DNA from: Bacillota bacterium
Lineage (GTDB): Bacteria; Bacillota; Negativicutes; Sporomusales; CTSoil-080
Reading direction: 5' to 3'
Assembly: GCA_017889635.1 (NCBI GenBank)
Contig: JAGGAC010000014.1
Coordinates: forward strand, 1 to 64,000
Length of the DNA stretch: 64,000 nucleotides
Shown here: piece after piece, positions 1 to 8,087 of the stretch
Position numbering within the stretch: position 1 is the first letter of the stretch
Layout of the letters: each line of letters begins with the position of its first letter
The notes under the pieces: model-generated
Told to the model about the DNA's origin: nothing
Databases searched by the model: none
The model's input: the letters and a program-made list of their open reading frames with translations, nothing else
Translations under genes and position numbers: made by a program

Positions 1-36
1 GGAACAGGTGGATCCTCTTAGCTATCGACACCGAAT
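1..36 (-). rRNA. rrf: 5S ribosomal RNA, 5' part only
   Basis: Read leftward, the first 36 bases begin TTCGGTGTCGATAGC and continue to the GGATCCACCTGTTCC segment, which matches the 5' third of bacterial 5S rRNA (helix I strand, then the loop before CCATCCCGAACACG). The remainder lies left of the window. A consensus promoter sits about 15-20 bases upstream, so this copy appears to start its own transcript rather than trailing a 23S gene. The exact 5' end is uncertain by a few bases. Confidence 0.8.
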
Positions 37-57
37 ATGCAATTTCACAACTTCTGT

Positions 58-86
58 AGTATATCGCAACTTTTTTGTTATGTCAA
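58..86 (-). promoter_or_regulatory. sigma-A promoter for the 5S rRNA gene
   Basis: Leftward TTGACA (81-86) and TATACT (58-63) are separated by exactly 17 bases. The predicted start is near 51, about 15 bases before the 5S 5' end. The tRNA promoter at 417-445 has the same -35 and -10 hexamers and the same spacing, as expected for strong stable-RNA promoters. Confidence 0.75.
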
Positions 87-140
87 CACTTTTTTATCTA
101 TTGTTGCATTTTTCATCTGCATTATTTGCTTTTACAGAAT

Positions 141-215
<75 letters not shown>

Positions 216-222
216 TTATAAC

Positions 223-297
223 TGGAGCGGAAGACGAGATTCGAACTCGCGACCCTCGCCTTGGCAAGGCGATGCTCTACCACTGAGCTACTTCCGC
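223..297 (-). tRNA. tRNA-Gly (GCC)
   Basis: Leftward sequence begins GCGGAAGTAGCTCAG and ends CTTCCGCTCCA with an encoded CCA. The anticodon loop CTTGCCAAG gives GCC, decoding GGC/GGU. It is 7 bases from the tRNA-Cys gene and 5 from the tRNA-Leu gene, so the three are clearly co-transcribed. Confidence 0.95.
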
Positions 298-302
298 GAC
301 CT

Positions 303-388
303 TGGTGCGGTCGAGTGGATTTGAACCACCACGAGATTACTCCCACTAGCTCCTGAGGCTAGCGCGTCTGCCGTTCCGCCACGACCGC
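303..388 (-). tRNA. tRNA-Leu (CAG)
   Basis: An 86-nt class II tRNA with a long variable arm, acceptor strands GCGGTCG/CGACCGC and encoded CCA. The anticodon stem CTAGC/GCTAG encloses loop CTCAGGA, giving anticodon CAG, which reads CUG. It is the first gene of the tRNA cluster, directly downstream of a consensus promoter. Confidence 0.94.
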
Positions 389-416
389 ATTGCAAATTTA
401 TATCTAACGGATTTTT

Positions 417-445
417 AGTATATCAGGCTGATACGTTTATGTCAA
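417..445 (-). promoter_or_regulatory. sigma-A promoter for the tRNA cluster
   Basis: Leftward TTGACA (440-445) and TATACT (417-422) with 17-base spacing, about 30 bases before tRNA-Leu. Both hexamers and the spacer length match the promoter upstream of the 5S gene. Confidence 0.8.
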
Positions 446-547
446 CACCAGAATACGAACTTTGCTAAAACTTCCACCTTGATTCATAAAGCTAAATCTC
501 CTCGAATATAATAGCTTAATGTATTTTATACATAAGGAGTCTTTTAT

Positions 548-1126
548 ATGACAAAGTTCCTAGAAATCGAACAAGTGCATTTCTACGAAATCAACTCTGT
601 TTTACCGTTAACCCCAAACACGACTCCATTAACTTCTCCATTTCCCATTACTATAACTACCGGAGAAACCATCAACCTTGCATTAATCAATGTACCTGTC
701 GGTTCCGAGCCCGACGGCATACTATTAAATGCCATAGTCAATTGGAGTGCGACTTTTACTCCAACTACAGCTTCAACAACTATAAACACGCCTGGCTATG
801 CTGACGCAACCTTCGAACTCTTACGCAATGGGATCCTCATCACTAGAATTACTCAGACCGCCGCTCAAAAAGGTATTCCACTAAATTCCTCGCTCGATTT
901 CTCGACTCCTATCCCAACCTATGAAATTGCTTCTATAATGTTTTTTGATACCAAAGCAATTTCCTGCAAAACAAATATCTATACCCTGCGGATTACCAAT
1001 ATATCGCTAGTTGCACCCCTGGTCGCTTCCGGAACCGCTACAACAAGTGCCCAAATTGGAGCAATATGTTTAATCGGCCAAAGAGTCAATGCACATAGAA
1101 ATCTAACCCCGGTTGCCACAACTTAA
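548..1126 (+). CDS. hypothetical Thr/Ile-rich beta-type protein
   Basis: A 192-residue protein that I do not recognise. The start ATG has a good ribosome site (AAGGAG, 8 bases upstream). The sequence is rich in Thr, Ile, Ser and Asn with alternating hydrophobic residues, has few charges, and lacks a signal peptide or membrane segment. That pattern suggests a beta-sandwich or jelly-roll fold of the kind seen in spore-surface and exosporium proteins, but this is inference from composition only. It stands alone between the divergent tRNA cluster and a leftward small gene. A TATAAT-like box lies at 507-512 with no matching -35, so an alternative sigma factor is possible. The overlapping 68-residue minus-strand ORF is a shadow. 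Confidence 0.7.
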   Translation: MTKFLEIEQVHFYEINSVLPLTPNTTPLTSPFPITITTGETINLALINVPVGSEPDGILLNAIVNWSATFTPTTASTTINTPGYADATFELLRNGILITRITQTAAQKGIPLNSSLDFSTPIPTYEIASIMFFDTKAISCKTNIYTLRITNISLVAPLVASGTATTSAQIGAICLIGQRVNAHRNLTPVATT

Positions 1127-1240
1127 TTCACCACTCAGACCGCAGAAAAAATTTGACTCGCAAACTTTCGATTTAAAAAATATAAAGCACCCAATTACAT
1201 GATACTCCTTACCTTATTGGCACCTCATGTATTACCGCAC

Positions 1241-1546
1241 TTAGGTATTAATATTATATATTGTCAGGCTTGAATTTAAATTGGCAATAGCATTTGAGAT
1301 ACTCACGATGTTGGCTATGTTTGATATCGGATTTAAGGCTTGCTGCGCTAAGATTTCCTTTAATACAAACATTGTATATAGTGATATCGCGTTACCGGCG
1401 ACTCCAACTAGCATACTATTTTTTGCTGCCAGTTTCTCCGCCTTTCGAAAAAGTCTAGCAGACTCCACCGGCAGGTTCATTGCCACCAAATCTATTAATG
1501 CAGTACTATCAGCTAATGAATTTATTGTTATTTCCTTATCCAACAA
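1241..1546 (-). CDS. small hypothetical protein
   Basis: A 101-residue protein starting at TTG, preceded by a strong GGAGGGG ribosome site 4-7 bases upstream (the next codon is also TTG). The product has an acidic/hydrophobic N-terminal part, a Glu/Lys-rich middle (about residues 30-45) and a hydrophobic, Asn/Ile/Ser-rich C-terminal half. I see no known motif. The overlapping plus-strand ORF at 1281-1562 lacks a ribosome site and reads as a shadow. It may belong with the equally unknown 548-1126 gene (convergent, 114 bases apart), possibly as spore-associated proteins, but nothing proves this. Confidence 0.55.
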   Translation of the reverse strand: MLDKEITINSLADSTALIDLVAMNLPVESARLFRKAEKLAAKNSMLVGVAGNAISLYTMFVLKEILAQQALNPISNIANIVSISNAIANLNSSLTIYNINT

Positions 1547-1674
1547 AATCCCCTCCGCCTAATTATATCTGCGCATAGTCAACGCTATTAGTTTATATAT
1601 AATATTTTGAAAGGGCCTATTTGGATAGCACTTAGCTATAAACATCTTCCATTAGCATATATTAAGGCCTTAAA

Positions 1675-3807
1675 CTAACCGACAGGATTATTCTTATGTT
1701 TACAAATTGTTGCTTTGATAGCGATATATTCTATTTCATCAGGCAAGACATCTTTTAACCGTTTCAATTTATCTGCGCCCACTTCTTCAATCTTAGCAAG
1801 AATCAACTTTTCATACTGGACCGGAATAAGCTGAGACCAGTCTATAGCATGGCCCTCTAGACTACAGCGTATTAAATGTTCCTGTATCGTCAATAACTTC
1901 AGATTGCGTTCTACGGCTATCTGTGTTAACGAGCGTCCAGTCCGGCATAAGTTTAGTGTAACAATATGACTTGGGATATCATCAACCTTACCTTCATCTT
2001 TGGTCGAACTTATCGCCTTATGACTTGGCATTAGCTCATGTTCAGCAACATACCCAGCTATAACCTCAATAAATTCGCTGCCATAGCGCTCTAATTTAGT
2101 CTCACCGACTCCTTTGATCAATCGCAAGGTCTGCCGCTCGGTTGGACAATATTCGCTCATCTCTTTCAACGTACTATCAGCAAACACCAAATAAGGCGGT
2201 ACATTCTCCCGATCAGCAATTCGCTTACGTAATATTCTTAGTTCTTCAAACAATAAATTATCGTTCACTATTTTCTGAGGTCGTTTAGGAACCTTTTGCC
2301 AAACTTTAACGTTTTCCTTCAGTACCGCTATACCCCGGTCAGTCAGTTTAACTACTGGATATTCACTTTCTGTGAGGCAAAGATACCCTGAGGCAATTAG
2401 CCTATTAATGAGGTCTTTTATCTCTTGCAAGGTATCTTGTTTTAGTATTCCATAAACCGACAATGTATCAAACCCCTGTTGAAGAACCTTCTTGCTCTTC
2501 GAACCTTTCAGCACTTCAGCAACTAAAGTACTACCATAACGCTGATTCATCCGTAGTATGCATGAAAATACTTTTTTTGCTTCAATAGTTATATCAGTAA
2601 GTTCATTGTCATCTTTGCAATTACTGCAATTTCCACATTCATCTGCAAGCGTTGTCTCGCCAAAATATGCAAGAATATACCGCCGTAGACAGCCGGTCGT
2701 ATAGCAGTAATCCACCATAGTTTGTAGCTTCGCATATTCACTGCTTTTACGTTCATTATCAGTTACCGATTGTTCAATCAGAAATTTCTGCAACATAATA
2801 TCCTGCGCCCCAAACAACAATATGCATTCACTTGGTTCGCTATCACGCCCAGCCCTTCCAGCCTCCTGATAGTAAGCCTCCATATTTTTGGGCATGTTGT
2901 AATGAATTACATAACGCACGTTAGATTTATCAATCCCCATGCCAAAAGCATTAGTAGCCACCATTATTTTTATGTCGTCATGAATAAAAGCCTCCTGGCT
3001 TTTTCTTCGTTCCTCATCAGTCAAACCAGCATGGTATTTCCCTACTTCATAGCCTCGTTTGCTAAGCAATGTATGTGTATTGTCAACTTCTTTGCGAGTT
3101 GCAGCATAAATTATACCTGAATGATTCTTGTTTGCAGCCACATAATTCAGAACAAAATCCTGTTTATTCTCTCCGCGGATAACAGAAAAAAACAGATTAG
3201 TGCGATCGAAACCAGTAAAATATGTTTGAGGATTGTTTAGCGCCAACAGATTAACAATGTCCTTCTTAACATTATCCGTAGCCGTTGCGGTAAATGCGCC
3301 AATAACCGGGTGTTGAGAAAGCCGGGCAATAAACGGTCCAATAGCCCGATAGCTAGGCCGAAAATCATGTCCCCACTGCGATATACAGTGAGCTTCGTCA
3401 ATTGCTACCAACGATATTTTCAAGTTTTCAATAGCAGTCTGAAATTGTTCTGCTTCCAGCCGTTCCGGAGCAACATAAAGCAATTTGTACCGACCAGCTT
3501 GAGCATTGTAAATACGTTTATTTACTTCAGAGACGGATAACGAACTATTAATATAAGTTGCTGAAATACCAAGACTGAAAAGAGTATCAACCTGATCTTT
3601 CATCAGCGAAATAAGCGGTGAAATAACAATAGTTATACCCGGCAACATTAACGCCGGCAACTGAAAGCACAGAGATTTACCAGCCCCCGTAGGCATAATG
3701 GCTACAGTATCGTTACCATTCATAAGAGACTCCACTATTTCGGCCTGTCCTGGACGAAACTCCGAATAGCCATAGTATTTTTGCAATAGCTTCCGGGCAT
3801 TTTCCAT
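1675..3807 (-). CDS. recQ: ATP-dependent DNA helicase RecQ
   Basis: A 3'-5' DNA helicase of the RecQ family, 710 residues, acting in recombination and stalled-fork repair. The order is N-terminal SF2 helicase core with Walker A GAGKS (41-45) and DEAH box (137-140), second RecA-like domain with QEAGRAGRD (about 330), a zinc-binding segment with the CGNCSNC cysteines (about 390), a winged-helix RQC region, an HRDC domain (about 515-595, ending in VGETKLERYG) and a C-terminal helix-turn-helix extension (about 630-690) typical of the long RecQ form. All catalytic motifs are present, so it should be active. It is followed upstream by a GNAT gene on the same strand, 78 bases away, so co-transcription is possible. 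Confidence 0.95.
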   Translation of the reverse strand: MENARKLLQKYYGYSEFRPGQAEIVESLMNGNDTVAIMPTGAGKSLCFQLPALMLPGITIVISPLISLMKDQVDTLFSLGISATYINSSLSVSEVNKRIYNAQAGRYKLLYVAPERLEAEQFQTAIENLKISLVAIDEAHCISQWGHDFRPSYRAIGPFIARLSQHPVIGAFTATATDNVKKDIVNLLALNNPQTYFTGFDRTNLFFSVIRGENKQDFVLNYVAANKNHSGIIYAATRKEVDNTHTLLSKRGYEVGKYHAGLTDEERRKSQEAFIHDDIKIMVATNAFGMGIDKSNVRYVIHYNMPKNMEAYYQEAGRAGRDSEPSECILLFGAQDIMLQKFLIEQSVTDNERKSSEYAKLQTMVDYCYTTGCLRRYILAYFGETTLADECGNCSNCKDDNELTDITIEAKKVFSCILRMNQRYGSTLVAEVLKGSKSKKVLQQGFDTLSVYGILKQDTLQEIKDLINRLIASGYLCLTESEYPVVKLTDRGIAVLKENVKVWQKVPKRPQKIVNDNLLFEELRILRKRIADRENVPPYLVFADSTLKEMSEYCPTERQTLRLIKGVGETKLERYGSEFIEVIAGYVAEHELMPSHKAISSTKDEGKVDDIPSHIVTLNLCRTGRSLTQIAVERNLKLLTIQEHLIRCSLEGHAIDWSQLIPVQYEKLILAKIEEVGADKLKRLKDVLPDEIEYIAIKATICKHKNNPVG

Positions 3808-3885
3808 CTTATTTTCGCTCCCATCGATTGCTGTTTATGGTATTAACTTCTTAGTAGCCTTTACAAATTCCTGGTTTATTCGGCA

Positions 3886-4323
3886 CTATATTTTCTTTTC
3901 CATATCAACATGTTCAATACTAGCCTCAAGATAAATATCCCCATACGATTGGTAACCAAGACGTTCATAAAACTTCCTAGCGTGTAGTTGCGCGCTAAGT
4001 TTCACCCATTTATAACCGAGTTTTTGAGCTTCCACCTCAATCCTATTCATAATCCTTCTGCCAAAACCGCTACCCCGTTGCTTAGACAGCACAGCAACTC
4101 GTTCGATTTTTATAATAGCATCCCCATACGGACGAAACCTGGCCGTTCCTACAATACTCCCTTCATTAAATATAAGCACATGCAATGTAGCACTATCATT
4201 GTCATATTTATCAAATTCCAAGTCTTCAGGAACATTTTGGTCTTCAATAAATACTTGACGTCTAATTGCATATGCTTCTTCCATGTCTTTAGCCGCAGTT
4301 CCAGACAAAACTCTAATCTCCAC
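3886..4323 (-). CDS. GNAT family N-acetyltransferase
   Basis: A 145-residue acetyl-CoA-dependent N-acetyltransferase; the substrate cannot be told from sequence. The N-terminal pattern (AYAIRRQVFIEDQNVPE) and the acetyl-CoA loop QRGSGFGRRI, followed by the C-terminal FYERLGY motif, are those of the YjcF/ElaA-like branch. I place the start at GTG 4323, not the longer ORF start at 4389: a GGAGGG site lies 8 bases upstream of the GTG, and the extra 22 codons overlap a clear transcription terminator. It lies upstream of recQ on the same strand. Confidence 0.85.
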   Translation of the reverse strand: MEIRVLSGTAAKDMEEAYAIRRQVFIEDQNVPEDLEFDKYDNDSATLHVLIFNEGSIVGTARFRPYGDAIIKIERVAVLSKQRGSGFGRRIMNRIEVEAQKLGYKWVKLSAQLHARKFYERLGYQSYGDIYLEASIEHVDMEKKI

Positions 4324-4371
4324 TTTTCTATCCCTCCGTGTTTTATTATTTCTAATCTTACCCGAACAAAG

Positions 4372-4406
4372 AAATACTGCCGACAACAAAATTGTCGGCA
4401 GTATTT
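4372..4406 (-). terminator. rho-independent terminator after HD-GYP gene
   Basis: A perfect 15-bp inverted repeat (AAATACTGCCGACAA with its complement) around a 5-base loop. Reading leftward, the stem ends in a U-rich stretch (AGTATTTCTTTG). It follows the stop at 4446 and separates the HD-GYP gene from the GNAT gene. Confidence 0.85.
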
Positions 4407-4445
4407 CCTTATTACCAGCAGTATTCTAATCGCCACCCATCCAAG

Positions 4446-5534
4446 CTATAAATCCTTCGACAAAGCATTATTAAACATTATGACTTCTACAATCGAAAGA
4501 TCGTTTCTAAAATATAGGTCTATTACCACACCGGTTTTCTTACTTACTACTGGTTTAGCAGACATAAAATGCGAAAACTGCACAACTTCCGCTTGACTCC
4601 CATCACTAAGCATAACAACAGAACCAATCAAAGTACGGCATATATTACGGATAAGGACCTTACAGCATTCCTTGTCAAGCCGTATAAACATATCCTCAAT
4701 TAAAGTTTCTAATGCAGTAAATGGAGTAACGCTTTTCTGATAAATTCGTTCAGTTGTCATCGCATCATATACATCAGCAACCGCAACAATTTTAGCTACC
4801 GGATGAATATTACGCGAAACTAATTTATTTGGATATCCCTCACCATTTTCACGTTCATGATGCTGCAAAATTGCATACAATACCGCAGAGATTATACCCG
4901 GAATATTTTTCGCCATATAATAACCGTATTCAGGATGTAGATTAATTGTTTTTCGTTCTTCACAAGTAAGATTGCCCGGTTTTTCTAAAATTGCTCTGGA
5001 AATTTGTGACTTACCTATGTCATGCATAAGTCCACAAAGCACCAGTATCTTTGTTTGTTCTATCGGTAGGTTCAACCACCTACCAAGCACTCCAGCAATA
5101 ATTCCGGTATCCACCGCATGCCGACTAGTATAGTCAGTAAAGGGTTTAATTTTATACAATTTAGCTAAAACGCTTTTGCCTTGCGCCAATTGGTAGAGAT
5201 CCAATGTCGCCAAATTCCGAAGTGCCTCATAAGGCAAGTTCTCATCTTCTCGCATACGCTCAAACAATTCGTTTGTTAACTTTACTGCTTTTGTGTACTG
5301 TTGTATGAAATGAATTTCATCTTCTGCTAGAGCATCCTTAATATTTTCAATGCGACAGTCATTGCCCCAATTATTGCAACTTTCTGCTTTCACCCGAACC
5401 GTATTAATTCCCCAATCTGCAAGCCGCCGGATAATATTCGTTGTCAGAACCGTATTTTGCTGTAACACTAACAGATTATCGCGCCACACTCCTGCTGAAA
5501 TAACCATTCCCGGCTTGACAGCTTTTGTCATCAT
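4446..5534 (-). CDS. HD-GYP domain phosphodiesterase
   Basis: Predicted cyclic-di-GMP phosphodiesterase or cyclic-dinucleotide effector, about 362 residues, cytosolic. The N-terminal KPGMVISAGVW segment is the small beta domain that precedes HD-GYP in many Firmicute proteins. The metal-binding set follows: RHAVDTG, LMHDIGK (HD about residue 171), the LHPEYG histidine, QHHERENGEGYP, and VAVADVYDAM. The GYP signature reads NGEGYP, with Asn for the usual first Asp. The start is one of two adjacent ATGs at 5534/5531, chosen for GGGAG 5-8 bases upstream; the ORF-track GTG at 5558 has no spaced ribosome site. A close paralogue is encoded at 56456-57523. Confidence 0.88.
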   Translation of the reverse strand: MMTKAVKPGMVISAGVWRDNLLVLQQNTVLTTNIIRRLADWGINTVRVKAESCNNWGNDCRIENIKDALAEDEIHFIQQYTKAVKLTNELFERMREDENLPYEALRNLATLDLYQLAQGKSVLAKLYKIKPFTDYTSRHAVDTGIIAGVLGRWLNLPIEQTKILVLCGLMHDIGKSQISRAILEKPGNLTCEERKTINLHPEYGYYMAKNIPGIISAVLYAILQHHERENGEGYPNKLVSRNIHPVAKIVAVADVYDAMTTERIYQKSVTPFTALETLIEDMFIRLDKECCKVLIRNICRTLIGSVVMLSDGSQAEVVQFSHFMSAKPVVSKKTGVVIDLYFRNDLSIVEVIMFNNALSKDL

Positions 5535-5607
5535 TAATACTCCCGCCACAAGAAACACACCTCTTATTTAGAGTTATTAATGTATTTTTCTTCCAAAAAT
5601 GAAAAAT

Positions 5608-5626
5608 TCCTGCATTTATTGCAGGA
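5608..5626 (-). terminator. probable terminator after second HD-GYP gene
   Basis: A 7-bp stem (TCCTGCA/TGCAGGA) with a 5-base loop. In the leftward direction it is followed by AATTTTTCATTTTT. It lies about 75 bases past the stop at 5701. The stem is short, so confidence is moderate. Confidence 0.55.
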
Positions 5627-5700
5627 TAATACAATATATTATAATTTTATTAAGCAGCTTGAGATTTCCACTAACCCACAGAAGGCCCGCCGTAGTTTTG

Positions 5701-6795
5701 CTAGTTTTGTTTAGCAACTTCCAAAACCTCTTCCGCTTTAAACACTTTCGTAATAAATCTTGTCAAGTTTACTGCGAGATCAATAATTTTGCCCTCACCT
5801 TCCATAACTTTCCCCCGCTCGTCAATTACCACCCTAACCGTCGGCCGAGACTGTAGTTTCGGAAACGTGTTTACAACTATCGCAATTTCTCCAGTATCTA
5901 ATAGAACAGTCGAACCAACTGGATATATCGCCACACTTTCCAAAAACACATCTGTAAATTCCGGATCAAGCTTTGTTCCTCTGGATCCAAGCATTATTTC
6001 GTAGGCTTCATGCGGAAGCATTGCTTCTCGATACGGTCGATCAGCAGTAATAGCATCATAAAGATCCGCAATTGCCACTATCCGAGCAAAAAGATGAATC
6101 TCCTCTCCCCTAAGGCCACGAGCATAGCCAGCACCATCGTAGGATTCATGATGCTGATAAGCTACATGGGCCGAGACCAAAGGCATCGAATAATCTCTTC
6201 GCAAAATATCGAAACCTTTATCTGTATGTTGCCTCATCTCTGTCCATTCCTCAGGAGTAAGCGATCCAGGTTTATTCAGTATTTCTTGAGGAATCATCAT
6301 CTTCCCTAAATCGTGCAATATTGCTCCCATCGCTAGTTCAAACAATTGACCTTCACGAAAGTTCAACTTTATCCCAAGCATCACCGAAAGCAGACATACG
6401 TTGATCGAATGACCAAAAGTGTAATCATCATGTATTCGGATATCCGAAAGATGGATGAGAAAGTTGCGATTATCCATAGAATCTTCGATTATTTTTACAA
6501 CTACCTCTGATATCGTTGAAAGATCAACAACTTTTTTTAAGCGAAACAGTTCGAATGTCTTCTGGATCTCCCTAATCGCTTCAACCCTCGTCTTTTCATG
6601 CAGTATTTCTTGCGGCTCAATATCCAAAAAGGGGTGTCTAATATAAACGGAGTCAATTCCCAACTTTTTTATCTTTAAAATCAATCGACGATCTAACGCG
6701 GTATCCGCAGCAAGCAACTTAGTTCCATTAGCATTATAAATATTGCGTGCAATTATCATCCCTGGCTTAAGGTAATTTGTAGCCAATCGAAGCAT
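5701..6795 (-). CDS. HD-GYP domain protein with degenerate GYP motif
   Basis: A 364-residue cytosolic protein: N-terminal LKPGMIIARNI domain, a helical linker, then the HD domain with GHSINVCLLS, ILHDLGK, the RQHTDKGF histidine, YQHHESYDGAGYA and VAIADLYDAI. The HD metal ligands are intact, but the signature that should read GYP is GYA. That may alter the c-di-GMP pocket, so it could be an enzyme or a sensor. The start is ATG 6795, with GGGGGAT 6 bases upstream, rather than 6813. It lies upstream of the HD-GYP gene at 4446 but has its own terminator, so the two are probably separate units. Confidence 0.87.
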   Translation of the reverse strand: MLRLATNYLKPGMIIARNIYNANGTKLLAADTALDRRLILKIKKLGIDSVYIRHPFLDIEPQEILHEKTRVEAIREIQKTFELFRLKKVVDLSTISEVVVKIIEDSMDNRNFLIHLSDIRIHDDYTFGHSINVCLLSVMLGIKLNFREGQLFELAMGAILHDLGKMMIPQEILNKPGSLTPEEWTEMRQHTDKGFDILRRDYSMPLVSAHVAYQHHESYDGAGYARGLRGEEIHLFARIVAIADLYDAITADRPYREAMLPHEAYEIMLGSRGTKLDPEFTDVFLESVAIYPVGSTVLLDTGEIAIVVNTFPKLQSRPTVRVVIDERGKVMEGEGKIIDLAVNLTRFITKVFKAEEVLEVAKQN

Positions 6796-6933
6796 AAATA
6801 ATCCCCCAATCACTTTACAGCAACAAGTTCGACATAACTATTCGATTTTTCTTACTATATAAATCTAAATAAATCTAAAATCTTTTTATAATATATCCCC
6901 AATAAATCAGCTTGACTTTTGTCTAAAAATTCT

Positions 6934-6977
6934 ATTATATGAAATATTCCACATGAAATTATTTATGTCCTTCGACA
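6934..6977 (-). promoter_or_regulatory. promoter with Spo0A-box-like site
   Basis: Reading leftward, TTTGTCGAA (6971-6979) contains a perfect copy of the TGTCGAA core of the Spo0A box. It sits about 31 bases before a TATAAT hexamer (6934-6939), which places it near -47 of a predicted start feeding the HD-GYP gene at 5701-6795. A Spo0A-activated promoter is plausible but unproven; one 7-base match can occur by chance. Confidence 0.35.
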
Positions 6978-7008
6978 AATCATGCGTTTATTTAGCCACA
7001 CCACAATA

Positions 7009-7044
7009 AAAGTCCTGCAAAGCATCAAAACCTTGCAAGACTTT
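7009..7044 (-). terminator. rho-independent terminator after 7179-7850 gene
   Basis: A 12-bp stem (AAAGTCCTGCAA with TTGCAAGACTTT, one mismatch) and a 12-base loop. In the leftward direction the stem ends in GGACTTTTATTG. It lies about 135 bases past the stop at 7179. The rest of the 6796-7178 intergenic stretch holds the promoter region listed separately. Confidence 0.65.
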
Positions 7045-7178
7045 CGATTAGTTACACTAATATTTCTTTCTCCTCACCGCGTTCTACAATGACCTACCAC
7101 GCAGCATTTATCAGAAATCGTCTTTTGACGTTAAATCCTATCACGTCTTAAGAAAAAGCAATTTCACGATATCGCTCA

Positions 7179-7850
7179 TCATTTCTTATAAATTTCATAC
7201 CTAGCTACAACATTTCTCGCCGTCGATTCGCAGTTCACAGACCTAAAACCAAAGGCCTTGTTAGCTCCATCGACAAATGCCCCAAGCCACATTTCATAGA
7301 ACCCATTCATGACCTTTGCATCGACGCCGACCCGTTTCCAGTTTGGCAGCTGAGTATATGCGCCTTTATCCCAAATAAAAGCAGTTGACCGAGATTCAAT
7401 AACCATATCAGCCTGATCACAAGGCATACCGTTAAGATAGTAATCATTCAGTGCTTTGTAAATTCCAGGCGCAGTATCCAACTCATACTTACCTTGAGCC
7501 CTAGCATTTTCACCATATGCTTTTCCATGCTCCCGAAAAGCCTTTCCGAGTAATTGAACGCCAGCATCACCGCATACTTCAAGAAGTTCTTTAATAAAAG
7601 CGGCTTCCCTGGACTCAGCAATATTAATTTGCCGCTGCAACCATCCATGTATATTATCATGTTCAATAAGTTCGCCAAGATCGACATCAGGCAGCTTCTT
7701 GCCATACGTCTGCCATACCTGCTCCCTTAATTCCTCAGCAGTTTCACCGCACATTGCGGCAGCATTTTCGAAAATATAATCTTCTCGATTATTAATCACA
7801 CGAATTTTTTCAAATAGCCAATAATGAATCGGGCCAATAAACGTGCTCAC
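7179..7850 (-). CDS. conserved hypothetical protein
   Basis: A 223-residue soluble protein that I cannot name. It opens with MSTFIGPIHYWLFEKI, is rich in charged and helical segments, and has no signal peptide or membrane span. Single cysteines occur at about residues 34, 92, 144 and 204 without a recognisable cluster motif. The start ATG has a weak GGAGTGATGAG-type site. It is monocistronic: a terminator follows, and the Crp/Fnr gene upstream ends in its own terminator. A Crp/Fnr-type half-palindrome at -41/-42 of its predicted promoter suggests control by the neighbouring regulator, so a redox or metabolic role is likely (inference). Confidence 0.6.
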   Translation of the reverse strand: MSTFIGPIHYWLFEKIRVINNREDYIFENAAAMCGETAEELREQVWQTYGKKLPDVDLGELIEHDNIHGWLQRQINIAESREAAFIKELLEVCGDAGVQLLGKAFREHGKAYGENARAQGKYELDTAPGIYKALNDYYLNGMPCDQADMVIESRSTAFIWDKGAYTQLPNWKRVGVDAKVMNGFYEMWLGAFVDGANKAFGFRSVNCESTARNVVARYEIYKK

Positions 7851-7943
7851 TACTCATCACTCCTAGCATTAATTTTATCTCAAAGCTTCTGCTAACTTAC
7901 TTACACTGACATACACTTTCTCCCCCAGCAACTCTTTAACTAT

Positions 7944-7987
7944 ATTGTATCCGTTCTTCACTATGAATACTTTGACCCAGATCACAA
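7944..7987 (-). promoter_or_regulatory. promoter with Crp/Fnr-type box
   Basis: Leftward TTGTGATCTGGGTCAAA (7971-7987) resembles an imperfect Crp/Fnr-family operator (TTGTGA half intact, TCAAA half partial). It lies upstream of a TACAAT -10 (7944-7949) with no good -35. Its centre is about 42 bases before the predicted start, the class II activator position. A Crp/Fnr regulator is encoded just upstream, which supports the call. Confidence 0.45.
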
Positions 7988-8020
7988 TAAATCTGTTTTA
8001 CACTAAACCCACCACTCAAA

Positions 8021-8061
8021 AAGCCTGTTTGCCAGCCAAATAATGTCTGACAAACAGGCTT
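8021..8061 (-). terminator. rho-independent terminator after Crp/Fnr gene
   Basis: A 15-bp stem (AAGCCTGTTTGCCAG with its complement, one mismatch) and an 11-base loop, followed leftward by CTTTTTGAG. It starts 27 bases after the stop at 8088. Confidence 0.85.
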
Positions 8062-8087
8062 CATTCTTATTTCAAAGAAAAACCAAG

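Noticed and set aside
7863-7964. Tiny minus-strand ORF starting GTG upstream of the 7179-7850 gene
   Set aside because: It has no ribosome site, and its start lies upstream of the predicted transcription start.
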